Source of the DNA: Ralstonia sp. RRA
GTDB taxonomy: Bacteria; Pseudomonadota; Gammaproteobacteria; Burkholderiales; Burkholderiaceae
DNA: 64,000 bases
Direction of reading: 5' to 3'
Assembly (NCBI RefSeq): GCF_037023145.1
Contig: NZ_CP146092.1
Location: forward strand, 1,798,001-1,862,000
This document shows positions 33,625 to 43,820 of the stretch, piece after piece. The notes beneath the pieces are model-generated. The model searched no databases and was not told the DNA's origin. It saw nothing but the letters and a program-made list of their open reading frames with translations. A program made the position numbers and the translations under genes. Every line of letters begins with the position of its first letter. Position 1 is the stretch's first letter.

Positions 33625-36194
33625 CAGGCCACCTGCGCGGTCGGTGTGCTGGCGTGGCTGAAATAGCGCGCACTGATCTCGTTGGAGGCGGCGGCCATGT
33701 AGTCGCCCAGCCGATCGCACACATCGATCAGATTGGCGTACCGGCCATCGGCATCGGTCTCGCACAGGGCTTCGAGCGAAGGCAGCGTTTCAACCACGGG
33801 CAGCATGTCTGCGAACGGTGTGCGCCGTGTATCAGCGGCGGCTTGTTCGATCTGTTCCAGCTTGGTCCGCAGCCGCGCATACACGCCGTACAGCCCGCGC
33901 GGGTTGGTCGGCTCGACCACCAGCAGGTCGAGCAGCGCCGGCACCTCCAGCCGCCCTGGATACAGCAAGCGGTACGTGAGCGTGCTGTCAAACAGTTGCA
34001 GCAGCAGGTCGAACCCTTCTGCCGTGGCGAGCTTGCCTTCTTCGGCCACCACACGCAGCAAGGTCGTCATGGCCCATACGCGTTCGATGTGCCGGCCGGC
34101 AAACAGCAGGCGCCACGCCTCATCACGCGTCATGCGATCGCCCTGCGCGCCACTGATGGCGGAGAGCTGCGTACTCAGATGCTCCAGCAGATCGACCAGC
34201 ACGACGCGATCGTGCTGGCCGTCCGCCGTCAGGTGGGCAAGCCCATCGCGAAAATCGTTGCGCGCGGCCAGGATGGTGCGCCAGTGATCATTCGACAGCC
34301 GCCCACGCACCTCGCCCGAAGCACGCGCCTGCGCGGCCAGGCATTGGCCAATACCGGTCGTACCCGACTGCTCGCTCAGCCCTGCCACCAACGCGCGCTC
34401 GAACGCGCCCGGGCTGCTGCGTGCAAACACATCCGCGCTGAAGATCAGGCCACATTCAGCGGCCAGTTCCGTCAGCGTCGCGAACATCGTGTCGGCGTCG
34501 TTGGCTTCCAGCGAGCCGAGGATCAGCCGACACAGGCGCACGCCATTCTCAGCGCGCTCGCCGTAGCGGCCGGACCAGAAGAGGTTCTCGGCGGCACGGC
34601 TCGATACGGTGCGGTGCTTGCGCGCCAGATCGGCCGGGCGCATTGGCGAGGGCAGCAAGGTGAACGGCGCCGTCGACTGCGGCTGGCTCGACAACACCCA
34701 GGTGTCGACACTGCTGCCCCCCATCTGCATCGACGCGGAAATCTGCCGTTCGGCCGCCAGGCGCGTGAACCCACCCGGCATGACATGCCAGCCACCGGAA
34801 AGATCTGCGATGGCATATACGCGCAACACGGAGGGCCGGCCTGCGAGCATGCCGGCCTCGTAGCGCGGCGTGCAGGGATACGGCAGCGGCGCCTGGATCG
34901 TGAAGGCTTCTGGGGCGCGATCGATGCGCTCGCGCCAGTTGGCCAGCGGCTGCGGGCCTTGTGCCATGCCGGGTGGCCCGTCTGGCCTGTCACCAGGCCA
35001 GGTCGGCAGCAGCAGGCCTGCGGTCAGTTGGGTCTGCGCTTCGCTGCGGGCCAGGGTTTCGCCGCACCACCAGGTCGGCACGCTGGGTAACGCCAGCGGT
35101 TCACCCAGCAGCGCTTCGGCAATGCCGGGCAGAAAGCCAAGCATGGCCGGCGATTCGGCAAACCCGGCGCCCGGCACGTTCGACACCATCACGTTGCCCG
35201 CGCGCATCACCTGCAGCAGGCCCGGCACGCCGATGGTGGAATCGGCACGCAGTTCCACCGGGTCACAGAACACGTCGTCCAGACGGCGCAGCACGGCGTG
35301 CACGCGCTCCAGGCCATTGAAAGTTTTCAGGTAGAGCTTGTCACCGCGCACCGTCAGGTCTTTGCCCTCGGCCAACGTCACACCCAGGTAACGCGCGAGA
35401 AAAGCGTGCTCGAAATAGGTTTCGCTGAAGGGCCCCGGCGTGAGCAACGCAATATGCGGCGAAGCACCCGCCTCGTCGCCGCGCATGGTGGTGCGCGCGG
35501 CAGCCGCCAGTGTGGCGATCAATTGGGAGTACGTGGGCGCCAGGCGCGTGGCGTGCAGCTCGCGAAAGGCATCGGCAAACAGGCTGGAGACGATCAGCCG
35601 ATTCTCCAACGCATAGCCCAGGCCCGAGGGTGCCTCGGTGCGATGGCTCATGACGGTCCAGGTGCCATCGGGCGCGCGGGCCAGGTCCACCGCCACAATC
35701 TGCAGATACTGCCCACCCGGTGGCGTGAAGCCGCGCACGGCACGCAGGTAGCCCGGATGGCCGAACACCAGCGCGGGCGGTAACAACCCACGCGCCAGCA
35801 ACGTCTGCGGGCCGTAGGTATCGGCCACGATGGCGTTGAGCAGTCGCGCGCGCTGCGTCACGCCCTGCTCGATCACGGCCCATTGGGTCTCGTCAATCAG
35901 GAAGGGCAGCAGGTCGAGCGCCCAGGGGCGCGGCTCACCCTTGTCGGCGTAGACGTTGTAGCTGATGTCGTTGTCACGCACCTGCTGCACCACGGAGGTG
36001 CGCGCCTGGTCCAGCCCGGCGACACCCCCCTCACCCAGTTGTGCGAAGAAGCGGCGCCACGGCTCGCGCAGGGCACCGGAGGCATCGCGCAACTCATCCC
36101 AGTGGCCTTCGCGCGAGGGCAGCATGCGCAGCTGGGTCAGGACATCCGCATGGGGGGCGGCGGATTCGAGCGGCAGGGTCGACTGGACAGACAA
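33624..36194 (-). CDS. Circularly permuted ATP-grasp peptide ligase fused to an alpha-E domain
   Basis: An 856-residue protein. Residues about 20-490 form the circularly permuted ATP-grasp domain (DNDISYNVYADKGEPRPW, LLTPGPFSETYFEHAFLARYLG, YLKTFNGLERVHAVLRRLDD). From about residue 535 comes the alpha-E domain (RTVSSRAAENLFWSGRYGERAENG ... EAWRLLFAGRHIERVWAMTTLL). ATP-grasp enzymes join a carboxylate to an amine with ATP. The start is uncertain. TTG at 36194 fits well with the upstream stop at 36215 and gives a natural N-terminus; an ATG at 36125 is the alternative. It is coupled to the transglutaminase gene downstream and lies 20 bases after the DUF2126 gene. Confidence 0.88.
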   Translation of the reverse strand: MSVQSTLPLESAAPHADVLTQLRMLPSREGHWDELRDASGALREPWRRFFAQLGEGGVAGLDQARTSVVQQVRDNDISYNVYADKGEPRPWALDLLPFLIDETQWAVIEQGVTQRARLLNAIVADTYGPQTLLARGLLPPALVFGHPGYLRAVRGFTPPGGQYLQIVAVDLARAPDGTWTVMSHRTEAPSGLGYALENRLIVSSLFADAFRELHATRLAPTYSQLIATLAAAARTTMRGDEAGASPHIALLTPGPFSETYFEHAFLARYLGVTLAEGKDLTVRGDKLYLKTFNGLERVHAVLRRLDDVFCDPVELRADSTIGVPGLLQVMRAGNVMVSNVPGAGFAESPAMLGFLPGIAEALLGEPLALPSVPTWWCGETLARSEAQTQLTAGLLLPTWPGDRPDGPPGMAQGPQPLANWRERIDRAPEAFTIQAPLPYPCTPRYEAGMLAGRPSVLRVYAIADLSGGWHVMPGGFTRLAAERQISASMQMGGSSVDTWVLSSQPQSTAPFTLLPSPMRPADLARKHRTVSSRAAENLFWSGRYGERAENGVRLCRLILGSLEANDADTMFATLTELAAECGLIFSADVFARSSPGAFERALVAGLSEQSGTTGIGQCLAAQARASGEVRGRLSNDHWRTILAARNDFRDGLAHLTADGQHDRVVLVDLLEHLSTQLSAISGAQGDRMTRDEAWRLLFAGRHIERVWAMTTLLRVVAEEGKLATAEGFDLLLQLFDSTLTYRLLYPGRLEVPALLDLLVVEPTNPRGLYGVYARLRTKLEQIEQAAADTRRTPFADMLPVVETLPSLEALCETDADGRYANLIDVCDRLGDYMAAASNEISARYFSHASTPTAQVA

Positions 36195-36214
36195 GGTGGG
36201 GTTCGCAGGGCGTT

Positions 36215-39200
36215 CTAGTGGCGGCGTAGATCCAGCGTAAACGGAAATTCCAGACTGCGCTCCTGCGCCTGCACTTCCAGGGCCCCAGGCGTATGCCCGG
36301 TCGTAAAGAAGCGCGCGCGCCGCCGGCTTTCCGCCTCGTATGCGTTGACCGGAAAGGTCTGGTAGTTGCGTCCACCCGGATGCGCCACATGATACTGGCA
36401 ACCACCCAGCGAGCGGCCCGTCCAGGTGTCGGCCAGGTCAAAGGTGAGCGGCGCGTGCACGCCGATGGTCGGATGCAGCGCAGAGGCTTGCGACCACGCC
36501 CGAAAACGCACCCCCGCCACATGCTCGCTCACGCGGCCGGTTGGTTGCAGCGGCAAGGGAATACCGTTGACCGTGACCACGTGCCGGTTGTCGTTCAAGC
36601 CCAGCACACGCACCTCCAGCCGCTCGACCGACGAATCGACATAGCGCACCGTGCCGCCGGCGGAGCCCTCCTCGCCCATCACGTGCCATGGCTCAAGCGC
36701 ACCGCTCAGCGTGAGCGAGATGCCGCCGGTATGCAACTCGCCCACCAAAGGGAAGCGGAACGAAAAATGCGGCGCAAACCAGCGGCGCTCGAAGGCGTAA
36801 CCGGCTTCACGCAGATCCGCCAGCACATCGTCGAAATCCATCTGTACGAACGTCCCGAGCAGGAAGCGGTCGTGCAGCTCGGTGCCCCAGCGCGTCAGGC
36901 GCGTGGTGTACGGCGTGTGCCAGAAGCGAGCGACCAGCGCGCGCAGCAGCAGTTGCTGCACCAGGCTCATGCGCGCGTGCGGCGGCATCTCGAAGCCGCG
37001 CAACTCCAGCAGGCCGAGCCGGCCAGTGGGCCCGTCGGGCGAGTAGAGCTTGTCGATGCAGAACTCGGCGCGGTGCGTGTTGCCGGTTACGTCGATCAGG
37101 ATGTTGCGCAGGATGCGGTCGATCAGCCAGGGCGGCACCTGGGCACCGCCGTTGCCCCCCATGCCAACCGCGCCAAGGCGGTCAAGCTGCCGCTGCAACT
37201 CGGCAAAGGCGATTTCCAGTTCATAGACCTGGTCGTTGCGCGCCTCATCCACGCGCGGCGCCTGACTGGTCGGGCCAATGAACAGCCCCGAGAACAGGTA
37301 CGACAACGATGGGTGGTTGTGCCAGTACGCGATCAGGCTGGCGAGCAGATCCGGCCGACGCAGGAACGGGCTATCAGCCGGCGTGGCCCCGCCCAGTACG
37401 AAGTGGTTACCGCCGCCAGTGCCCGTATGGCGGCCGTCGAGCATGAATTTCTCGGTGCTCAGGTAGGTCTGGTGGGCAGATTCGTACAGGTATTCCGTAT
37501 GGTCCACCAGCTCGCCCCAGTTGGATGCGGGGTGGATGTTGACCTCGATGACGCCGGGGTCGGGTGTCACCTGCAGCAGCTTCAGGCGCGGGTCACGCGG
37601 CGGCGGATAGCCTTCGATGACGACCTGTACCTGCAGCTCGGCAGCGGTGGCCTCCACGGCGGCCAGCAGGTCAAGGTAGTCGTCCAGTTGCGTCAGCGGC
37701 GGCATGAAGACGTGCAGCAGGCGTTTGCCGCTGCCGAAGGCGTCGTGCTCGACCTTGGGGCCAGCAGCTCGGGCTGGGTCGCGCGCTTCCACGCATAGCG
37801 CGGTGCGGTGCGTCCACGAGGCTGACTCGCCTCGCGCCGGCACACGCTCCACCGCTGGCTGGCCAGCGCCCACGCCCAGCGGGGACGACGGTTCGGCCGC
37901 GCCATCGGTGCCATCGGTGCCTTCGCCCCGCTCACCCTGGTACTGCATGCGCAACGCTGCCGCCGTGCGTAGCGGCGTGGCTGGACCAAACGGATCATGG
38001 GGATGCTGATACGGGTAGTCGCCCTTGCTCACCCACGGCAGGGAGTCCAGCGGCAGGCGATAGCCCATGGGCGAATCGCCCGGCATCAGGTACATGCGCG
38101 CATCGCGGAAGAACCACGGGCCCGTCACCCAGCGCGGGCCTGACAGCGCCGCATCCTGCTCGCGCGCCAGCGGCAGCACATAGCCCGTCACAGCCGACAG
38201 GCCCGCATCGAACACACGGCGCAGGCGCACGCGCTCCAACTCATCGTCCAGGCGCGCATCGAATGGATCAACGTTGATGGGCAGCCGCCGCTCACGCCAC
38301 AGGTAGTACAAGGTGTCTTCATAGGCGGGCTGAATGCACTGCGCATCCACCGACAGCTTGCCCGCCAGATGGCGGATGAAGCGCTGCGCATCGTCAGCGG
38401 TGTAGTGGCCGGGGTTGCGCTCGTCGGCAAACAGCGTAGGGTCGGCCCAGCAGGGCTGGCCATCGGTACGCCAGTAGAGCGATAGCGCCCAGCGCGGCAG
38501 CTGCTCGCCGGGGTACCACTTGCCCTGGCCGATATGCAGGAAGCCGTTGGCGCCGTATTGCCGGCGCAGCTTGTCCATCAACGCGACGGCGTAGCTGCGC
38601 TTCGTCGGGCCCAGCGCGTCGGTGCTCCATTCAGCGGCATCTCGATCGCGCACCGCCACAAAGGTGGGCTCGCCGCCCATGGTCAGGCGCACGTCCATGG
38701 CCGCGAGCTGGGCATCCACGTGGGCACCCATCTGCACCACATCGGCCCAGTCGGCCTCGGTGTAGGGCTTGGTCACGCGCGGGGCTTCCAGCACGCGCGT
38801 GATGGTCATGCGGTGCTCGAACTCCACCTCGCTTTCATCGACCGCGCCGGAGATGGGCGCTGCGCTGCCTGGCTCCGGCGTGCACGCCACGGGGATGTGC
38901 CCTTCGCCCGCCAGCAGGCCCGAGGTCGGGTCAAAACCGATCCACCCCGCGCCCGGCAGGTAGACCTCGCACCAGGCGTGCAGATCAGTGAAATCGACCT
39001 CGGTACCGCTGGGGCCGTCAACGGCCTTCACATCAGGCACCAATTGCAGCAGGTAGCCCGACACGAAGCGCGCAGCCAACCCCAATTGCCGCAGCGTCTG
39101 CACCAGCAGCCAGCCGGTATCGCGGCACGAACCGGAGCCGAGCGCCAATGTCTCTTCCGGCGTCTGCACACCGGGCTCCATGCGGATCAGGTAGCGAATC

Positions 39201-39664
39201 TCCTGCTGCAGACGCTGGTTCAACTCCACCAGGAAATCGATGGTGCGACGCGGCGTGCGGTCGATGCTGGCCACAAACGCGGCAAAACGCGGCGTCATCT
39301 CCCGCTTGACGAGGTAGGGCGCCAGCTCGGCGGCCAGCGCATCGTCGTAGGTGAACAGAAATTCCTCAGCCTCGGGCGTCAGGAAGAAATCGAACGGGTT
39401 GTAGACCGCCATCTCGGCAACCAGGTCGATGGTCACCTTAAACTCGGTGGTCTTCTCGGGAAACACCAGCCGCGCCTGGTAGTTGGCGAAGGCGTCCTGC
39501 TGCCAGTTGATGAAATGCTCGGCCGGCTCCACCCGCATGGAATACGAATGGATCGGCGTGCGGCAGTGCGGCGCCGGGCGCAGGCGCACCACCTGCGGCG
39601 ACAGCCCGACGAGCCGGTCATAGCGATAATGGGTAACGTGGTTCAGCGCGACTCGGATCGACAC
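36215..39664 (-). CDS. Transglutaminase-DUF2126 fusion protein
   Basis: A 1149-residue protein. Residues 1-290 are a bacterial transglutaminase region: N-terminal beta domain (HVTHYRYDRLVGLSPQVVRLRP) and a core with Cys180 (SGSCRDTGWL), His229 (LHAWCEVY) and Asp245 (GFDPTSG). The rest is DUF2126, including MGGEPTFVAVRDRDAAEW, GQGKWYPGEQLPRWAL, VIEVNIHPASNWGEL, HTGTGGGNHFVLGG and FCIDKLYSPDGPTGRLGLLELR, a glutamine-synthetase-like ligase region in published predictions as I recall them. A Gly/Asp-rich insertion (about 575-620) varies the family pattern. It leads the minus-strand operon. The start follows aggagtccgtgtgtcg. Confidence 0.9.
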   Translation of the reverse strand: MSIRVALNHVTHYRYDRLVGLSPQVVRLRPAPHCRTPIHSYSMRVEPAEHFINWQQDAFANYQARLVFPEKTTEFKVTIDLVAEMAVYNPFDFFLTPEAEEFLFTYDDALAAELAPYLVKREMTPRFAAFVASIDRTPRRTIDFLVELNQRLQQEIRYLIRMEPGVQTPEETLALGSGSCRDTGWLLVQTLRQLGLAARFVSGYLLQLVPDVKAVDGPSGTEVDFTDLHAWCEVYLPGAGWIGFDPTSGLLAGEGHIPVACTPEPGSAAPISGAVDESEVEFEHRMTITRVLEAPRVTKPYTEADWADVVQMGAHVDAQLAAMDVRLTMGGEPTFVAVRDRDAAEWSTDALGPTKRSYAVALMDKLRRQYGANGFLHIGQGKWYPGEQLPRWALSLYWRTDGQPCWADPTLFADERNPGHYTADDAQRFIRHLAGKLSVDAQCIQPAYEDTLYYLWRERRLPINVDPFDARLDDELERVRLRRVFDAGLSAVTGYVLPLAREQDAALSGPRWVTGPWFFRDARMYLMPGDSPMGYRLPLDSLPWVSKGDYPYQHPHDPFGPATPLRTAAALRMQYQGERGEGTDGTDGAAEPSSPLGVGAGQPAVERVPARGESASWTHRTALCVEARDPARAAGPKVEHDAFGSGKRLLHVFMPPLTQLDDYLDLLAAVEATAAELQVQVVIEGYPPPRDPRLKLLQVTPDPGVIEVNIHPASNWGELVDHTEYLYESAHQTYLSTEKFMLDGRHTGTGGGNHFVLGGATPADSPFLRRPDLLASLIAYWHNHPSLSYLFSGLFIGPTSQAPRVDEARNDQVYELEIAFAELQRQLDRLGAVGMGGNGGAQVPPWLIDRILRNILIDVTGNTHRAEFCIDKLYSPDGPTGRLGLLELRGFEMPPHARMSLVQQLLLRALVARFWHTPYTTRLTRWGTELHDRFLLGTFVQMDFDDVLADLREAGYAFERRWFAPHFSFRFPLVGELHTGGISLTLSGALEPWHVMGEEGSAGGTVRYVDSSVERLEVRVLGLNDNRHVVTVNGIPLPLQPTGRVSEHVAGVRFRAWSQASALHPTIGVHAPLTFDLADTWTGRSLGGCQYHVAHPGGRNYQTFPVNAYEAESRRRARFFTTGHTPGALEVQAQERSLEFPFTLDLRRH

Positions 39665-39909
39665 ACGGACTCCTCAATGGCTCGGACTGGTAGGGCCGGC
39701 ACGGTGCCGGTGGGCAGTTCAAGCAAGGTTCATGCCGTTTGTGCGGCATACCCGGCTTGGTGCGACGGACCATCGTGCCATGTGTGCACGGCCGTGCGTA
39801 TGACACGCCAATGCGGTACAACGTTTGCTGGACTGCTCGTCACTGCCATCCCAACATCTTGGTTGGCGATCACCCCAAACGCTAGCCTTCGCCCCGTCCT
39901 TGGATCGCC

Positions 39910-41016
39910 ATGAAAACGTTCCACTGCAACCGTTGCCAGCAACTCGTCTTCTTCGAAAACGTCTTCTGCGAGCGCTGTGAAGCCCTGCTCGGCTACCTCC
40001 CCGACGTCGGCGAGATCAGCGCGTTTGAACCTGCCGACGCGCCAGCAGAAACAGCCGAGACAGGCGAGGCCGCAGACAAGCGCTGGCGCAGCCTGCACCC
40101 CGATGCGCAAGGCCAGCTCTACCGCCAGTGCCACAACTACGCGGTCGAGAACGTCTGCAACTGGATGATCCCCGCCGATTCGCCCGACACCCTGTGCCGC
40201 GCCTGCCAGTTCACCGACACCATCCCCGACCTGACCGTGCCGGAAAACCGGTTCTACTGGTACAAGATGGAGGTGGCCAAGCGCCGGCTGCTCTATACGC
40301 TCATGACGCTGGGCCTGCCACTGGAATCGCGCCTGGAGAACCCCGAGACCGGGTTGGAGTTTGCGTTTCTGCAAAGCAAGGAAGACAGCGAGCCCGTGAT
40401 GACCGGCCACAACCATGGCCGCATCACGCTCAACATTGCCGAAGCCGACGATGCCGCGCGCGAAAAAGCCCGCACGGAACTGCGCGAGCCCTATCGCACG
40501 CTGCTCGGCCACTTCCGCCATGAATCCGGGCACTACTTCTTCGACCGCCTGATTGCCGGCAAGCCAATGTGGGAAGCCGCTTTCCGCCTGCGTTTTGGCG
40601 ATGAACGCGCGAGCTATGCCGACGCCCTCAAGGCCTACTATGACAATGGACCGCCGGCCGACTGGGCGCAGCACTACATCAGCGCCTACGCCACCATGCA
40701 CCCCTGGGAGGACTGGGCCGAAACCTGGGCGCACTACCTGCATATGGTTGACGCACTGGACACCGCCGTGTCGTACGGCCTGGCCCTGCTGCCCGACCAC
40801 CCGCAAGAGCCCGAGCTGACCGACCAGACGCCGGTGGAAGAGGCGAGTTTCAATAATCTGATGAGCCGCTGGTTTCCGCTCACCTATGTGCTCAACAGCC
40901 TGAACCGCAGTCTCGGGCAACCCGACGGCTACCCGTTCACGCTGGCCTCGCCGGTGATCGACAAGCTGCGCTTCGTGCACCGAGTCATCGCCACTTCAGC
41001 AGTGAAAACCGGTTGA
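39910..41016 (+). CDS. Putative zinc-binding metallopeptidase with N-terminal zinc ribbons
   Basis: A 368-residue protein. CxxC pairs at residues 6-9 and 20-23, and further cysteines at 74, 83, 96 and 99, form zinc ribbon elements. The peptidase core has HESGH at 204-208, and the downstream EDWAETWAHYLHMVD supplies the third ligand. The family (DUF/peptidase type with this HExxH) is regularly encoded beside the ATP-grasp/transglutaminase cluster, and here it is divergent from it across 245 bases. It may cleave the amide made by the ligases. No signal peptide is seen, so it should be cytoplasmic. Confidence 0.88.
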   Translation: MKTFHCNRCQQLVFFENVFCERCEALLGYLPDVGEISAFEPADAPAETAETGEAADKRWRSLHPDAQGQLYRQCHNYAVENVCNWMIPADSPDTLCRACQFTDTIPDLTVPENRFYWYKMEVAKRRLLYTLMTLGLPLESRLENPETGLEFAFLQSKEDSEPVMTGHNHGRITLNIAEADDAAREKARTELREPYRTLLGHFRHESGHYFFDRLIAGKPMWEAAFRLRFGDERASYADALKAYYDNGPPADWAQHYISAYATMHPWEDWAETWAHYLHMVDALDTAVSYGLALLPDHPQEPELTDQTPVEEASFNNLMSRWFPLTYVLNSLNRSLGQPDGYPFTLASPVIDKLRFVHRVIATSAVKTG

Positions 41017-41147
41017 ACGCACCAATGTTGTGCAGCCTGCACGCGATGTCCACCAACTGCAGCCGGCGGATGGAATATTTCCTGCACCTGGCGCGTTTAC
41101 TATCAGGGCCGGGCATGCACGGCCCGGCTCAACACCGGAGGATGGCC

Positions 41148-41666
41148 ATGCAGACTCAACTTACCAAGTGGATCGGGATTGGCGCGGCGGCGCTCGCGCT
41201 CGGTGCCTGCGCGACGCTGGAGCCGGTGCAGACCGCGCAAAAAATGATCGGCCAGCCGGAAAGCGCCGTGCGCACCGCCTTTGGCGCCCCCACTGAAACG
41301 TATCAGCTTGCAGGCGGCACGCAACGCTGGATCTATTCGAAGCAGCCCATGGGGCACGAGGTCTATGCGGCGGATTTTGACAGCGGCGGCAAACTCACCG
41401 GCTTTCGCCAGATGCTGACCGAGAAGGAAATCTACGAGGCACGCCCGGGTGTGTGGACCAAGCATGACGTGGCCGAGCGCTTCGGCATGCCGCGCGAGCC
41501 GACACAGTACTACCCGCTCATGAAGCGCGAGGCGTGGTCCTACCGGATGTACATTGCCGGCTATCAGCAAGCGCACTTCAGCGCGCTCTTTGACGACAAC
41601 GGCGTGCTCGATCGCACGATGATCGTGGTCGATCCGCTTGGCGGCGATCACCACAGCCGCAAGTGA
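41148..41666 (+). CDS. Lipoprotein, OmlA/BamE-like
   Basis: A 172-residue lipoprotein. The signal peptide ends with lipobox LGAC (Cys21). The mature part has LEPVQTAQKMIGQPESAVRTAFGAPTETYQLAGGTQRWIYSK, a BamE/OmlA-like repeat, and a second copy around DVAERFGMPREPTQYYPLMKREAWSYRMY. This fold occurs in outer membrane assembly factors, but length and double repeat differ from BamE itself. The ATG at 41148 lies six bases after ggagg; an ATG at 41142 is too close to it. It stands 131 bases after the peptidase gene. Confidence 0.85.
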   Translation: MQTQLTKWIGIGAAALALGACATLEPVQTAQKMIGQPESAVRTAFGAPTETYQLAGGTQRWIYSKQPMGHEVYAADFDSGGKLTGFRQMLTEKEIYEARPGVWTKHDVAERFGMPREPTQYYPLMKREAWSYRMYIAGYQQAHFSALFDDNGVLDRTMIVVDPLGGDHHSRK

Positions 41667-41718
41667 CGCTCAGGTGATACCCGGCGGCGCATTGCACGCC
41701 GCCGGTCATTCGCAATGC

Positions 41719-42672
41719 TTAGGCCAGCGCCGACGCAATCGCCTGCGCCAGTTCATTGGCCTCGAACTTGGCGACGTAGCCATTGGCACCGACACGACGC
41801 ACGTGGTCTTCATTGGCCGAGCCCGACAGCGACGAGTGAATCACCACCGGAATCGACTGGAACGCCGGCTCGGTCTTGATCTTGCGCGTGAGCGTGAAGC
41901 CGTCCATCTCGGGCATTTCCAGATCGGTGAGCACCAGCGCAATCTTGTCGCGCACGGTCTTGCCTTCGCGGGCTGCGTCACGTGCGATGTTCTGCAGCGT
42001 GTCCCAGGCTTCCTGGCCGCTCTTGGTCATTACGTACGGTGTGCCCATGGCTTCCAGACCGTTGGCGATCAACGTACGCGCCAGACCGGAATCATCCGCC
42101 ACCAGCAGCTTGGCGCCCGGCGGCAGCTTGATCGGGCGCTCGTCGTTGTCGGGGGCCAGATCAGTGCGGCGGGTCGGGAACACGTCAACCAGGATTTGCT
42201 CAACATCAATCACCTGCGCCAGGCGCGAGTTGTCGGCATTGCCGTCCAGGCGCGCCAGGCTGGTGATGTTGCTGCTGCCCACGCTGGCCTCGGCCGGGAA
42301 GATCTGGCTCCACTCCAGGCGAACGATCTCGTCCACCTCCTCCACCGCAAAGCCCTGGGTGGAACGCGCGTATTCCGTAATCAGCAGGATGTTGGCGTTG
42401 CTGTTCTTGGTGCCGATCACGCTGGCCAGGTCGATCACCGGGATGATCTGACCGCGCACGTTCACCGCGCCCAGGATGTGGGCGCCGGCATCTGCCACGT
42501 GCGTCACAGGTGGCATGACCATGATCTCGCGCACCTTGAACACGTTGATGCCGAACATTTCGCGCTGGTTGGATCGCGCAGATTCGCCCAGGCGGAACAG
42601 CAACAGCTCAAAGCGGTTGTTGTTCGTCAGATTGGTCCGTTCATCGACTTCCAGTTGCGAATGCAGTGACAT
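41719..42672 (-). CDS. cheV: Chemotaxis coupling protein CheV
   Basis: A 317-residue protein with a CheW domain (about 20-170: FGINVFKVREIM, GAVNVRGQIIPVIDLA, EYARSTQGFAVEEVDEIVRLEW) joined to a receiver domain (about 185-317: KLLVADDSGLARTLI with acidic pocket, phospho-Asp in ALVLTDLEMPEMDGF, and the Lys in GYVAKFEANELAQAI). CheV couples chemoreceptors to CheA and adapts through phosphorylation. No other chemotaxis genes are nearby. The start at 42672 is in family register. Confidence 0.93.
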   Translation of the reverse strand: MSLHSQLEVDERTNLTNNNRFELLLFRLGESARSNQREMFGINVFKVREIMVMPPVTHVADAGAHILGAVNVRGQIIPVIDLASVIGTKNSNANILLITEYARSTQGFAVEEVDEIVRLEWSQIFPAEASVGSSNITSLARLDGNADNSRLAQVIDVEQILVDVFPTRRTDLAPDNDERPIKLPPGAKLLVADDSGLARTLIANGLEAMGTPYVMTKSGQEAWDTLQNIARDAAREGKTVRDKIALVLTDLEMPEMDGFTLTRKIKTEPAFQSIPVVIHSSLSGSANEDHVRRVGANGYVAKFEANELAQAIASALA

Positions 42673-42802
42673 TTGCGTCTTCCCCCCGTTCAAGCACACG
42701 TTATGTGGCGGTAAACGGCACGCCCGCATGCAACTAAAGAGGCAACTTGAAGGGATTTACGAATGTGAACGCCACGCCCTTCCTGCGTGGGGAGACGGCC
42801 GC

Positions 42803-43708
42803 CTAGGCAACCTTCACATGCGCGACCAGAAAGTCCAGAAACGCCCGTACACGCGCCGGCAAATGCGCGCCCTGACCGACATAAACCGCGTGAATATCTT
42901 CGGTTTCGCCGGGGTTGTAATCCTCTAGTACCGGCATGAGACGGCCGGCATCAAGATCCGCCCGCACCTGAAACTCAGCCAGCCGCGCCAGGCCCAGGCC
43001 GGCTACGGCCACCGCGCGCAGGGCCTCGCCATCGCTGATCTGCGTGTTGCCCTGCGGCATGACCTCAGTGCGGCGCCCCCGTTTCGTGAAAGGCCAGCCG
43101 TTGACCGCGCGCACGTAGCTGAACGCCAGGCAGTTGTGACTGGCCAGGTCGGCCGGCGTGCGCGGCGTACCCATGCGGGCCAGATAGGCGGGGGAAGCCA
43201 CCACCATCAGCCGCGTCTGCCCCAGCTTGCGCGCGACCAAGCGGGAGCTCTTCAGTGGCCCGCTGCGCAGTGCAACATCGGTGCGGTCTTCCAGCAGATC
43301 CACCACCCGATCCGTCAGCGCAATGTCGAGCGACACCTGCGGATGGCACGCCAGAAACGCCGGCACGATCGGCAGCAGTAGATGCGTACCCACCGGCACA
43401 TTGGCGTTGACGCGCAACCGCCCCGACGGCAGCGCACCGGCTGAAGCCTCGCGCTCTGCCTCGTCCAGATCCGCTAGCACCGCCACGCTGCGTTCATAAA
43501 AGGCCGCGCCTTCCGGCGTGAGCTGAAAGCGCCGCGTTGACCGGTTCACCAGCCGTACGCCAAGCCGTGCCTCCAACCGGGCCACCAGCTTGCTCACCGC
43601 CGACGGCGTCATCCGGCACGCCCGCGCGGCCGCTGAAAACCCACCCTGCTCCACCACCCGCACGAAGACTTCCATCTCGCCAAAGCGATTGATATCGAGC
43701 CGCGACAT
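42803..43708 (-). CDS. LysR-family regulator of the divergent MFS/SDR genes
   Basis: A 301-residue LysR protein. The helix-turn-helix is GGFSAAARACRMTPSAVSKLVARLEARLG (residues about 22-50). The effector domain has RLRVNANVPVGTHLLLPIVPAFLACHPQVSLDIALTDRVVDL, typical of the CrgA/DsdC-like group. It is divergent from an MFS exporter across 112 bases and probably controls that gene and the following SDR gene. Confidence 0.9.
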   Translation of the reverse strand: MSRLDINRFGEMEVFVRVVEQGGFSAAARACRMTPSAVSKLVARLEARLGVRLVNRSTRRFQLTPEGAAFYERSVAVLADLDEAEREASAGALPSGRLRVNANVPVGTHLLLPIVPAFLACHPQVSLDIALTDRVVDLLEDRTDVALRSGPLKSSRLVARKLGQTRLMVVASPAYLARMGTPRTPADLASHNCLAFSYVRAVNGWPFTKRGRRTEVMPQGNTQISDGEALRAVAVAGLGLARLAEFQVRADLDAGRLMPVLEDYNPGETEDIHAVYVGQGAHLPARVRAFLDFLVAHVKVA

Positions 43709-43820
43709 TGTGATTTGAATTCATAGATGTTGTGCTTCCAGGCAGTCTATCGCACAAGCCACGACGTCGACATACTTGGCCGCATTCCGCCACTGCGGCC
43801 AGTTTCAAGGACATCGAACC

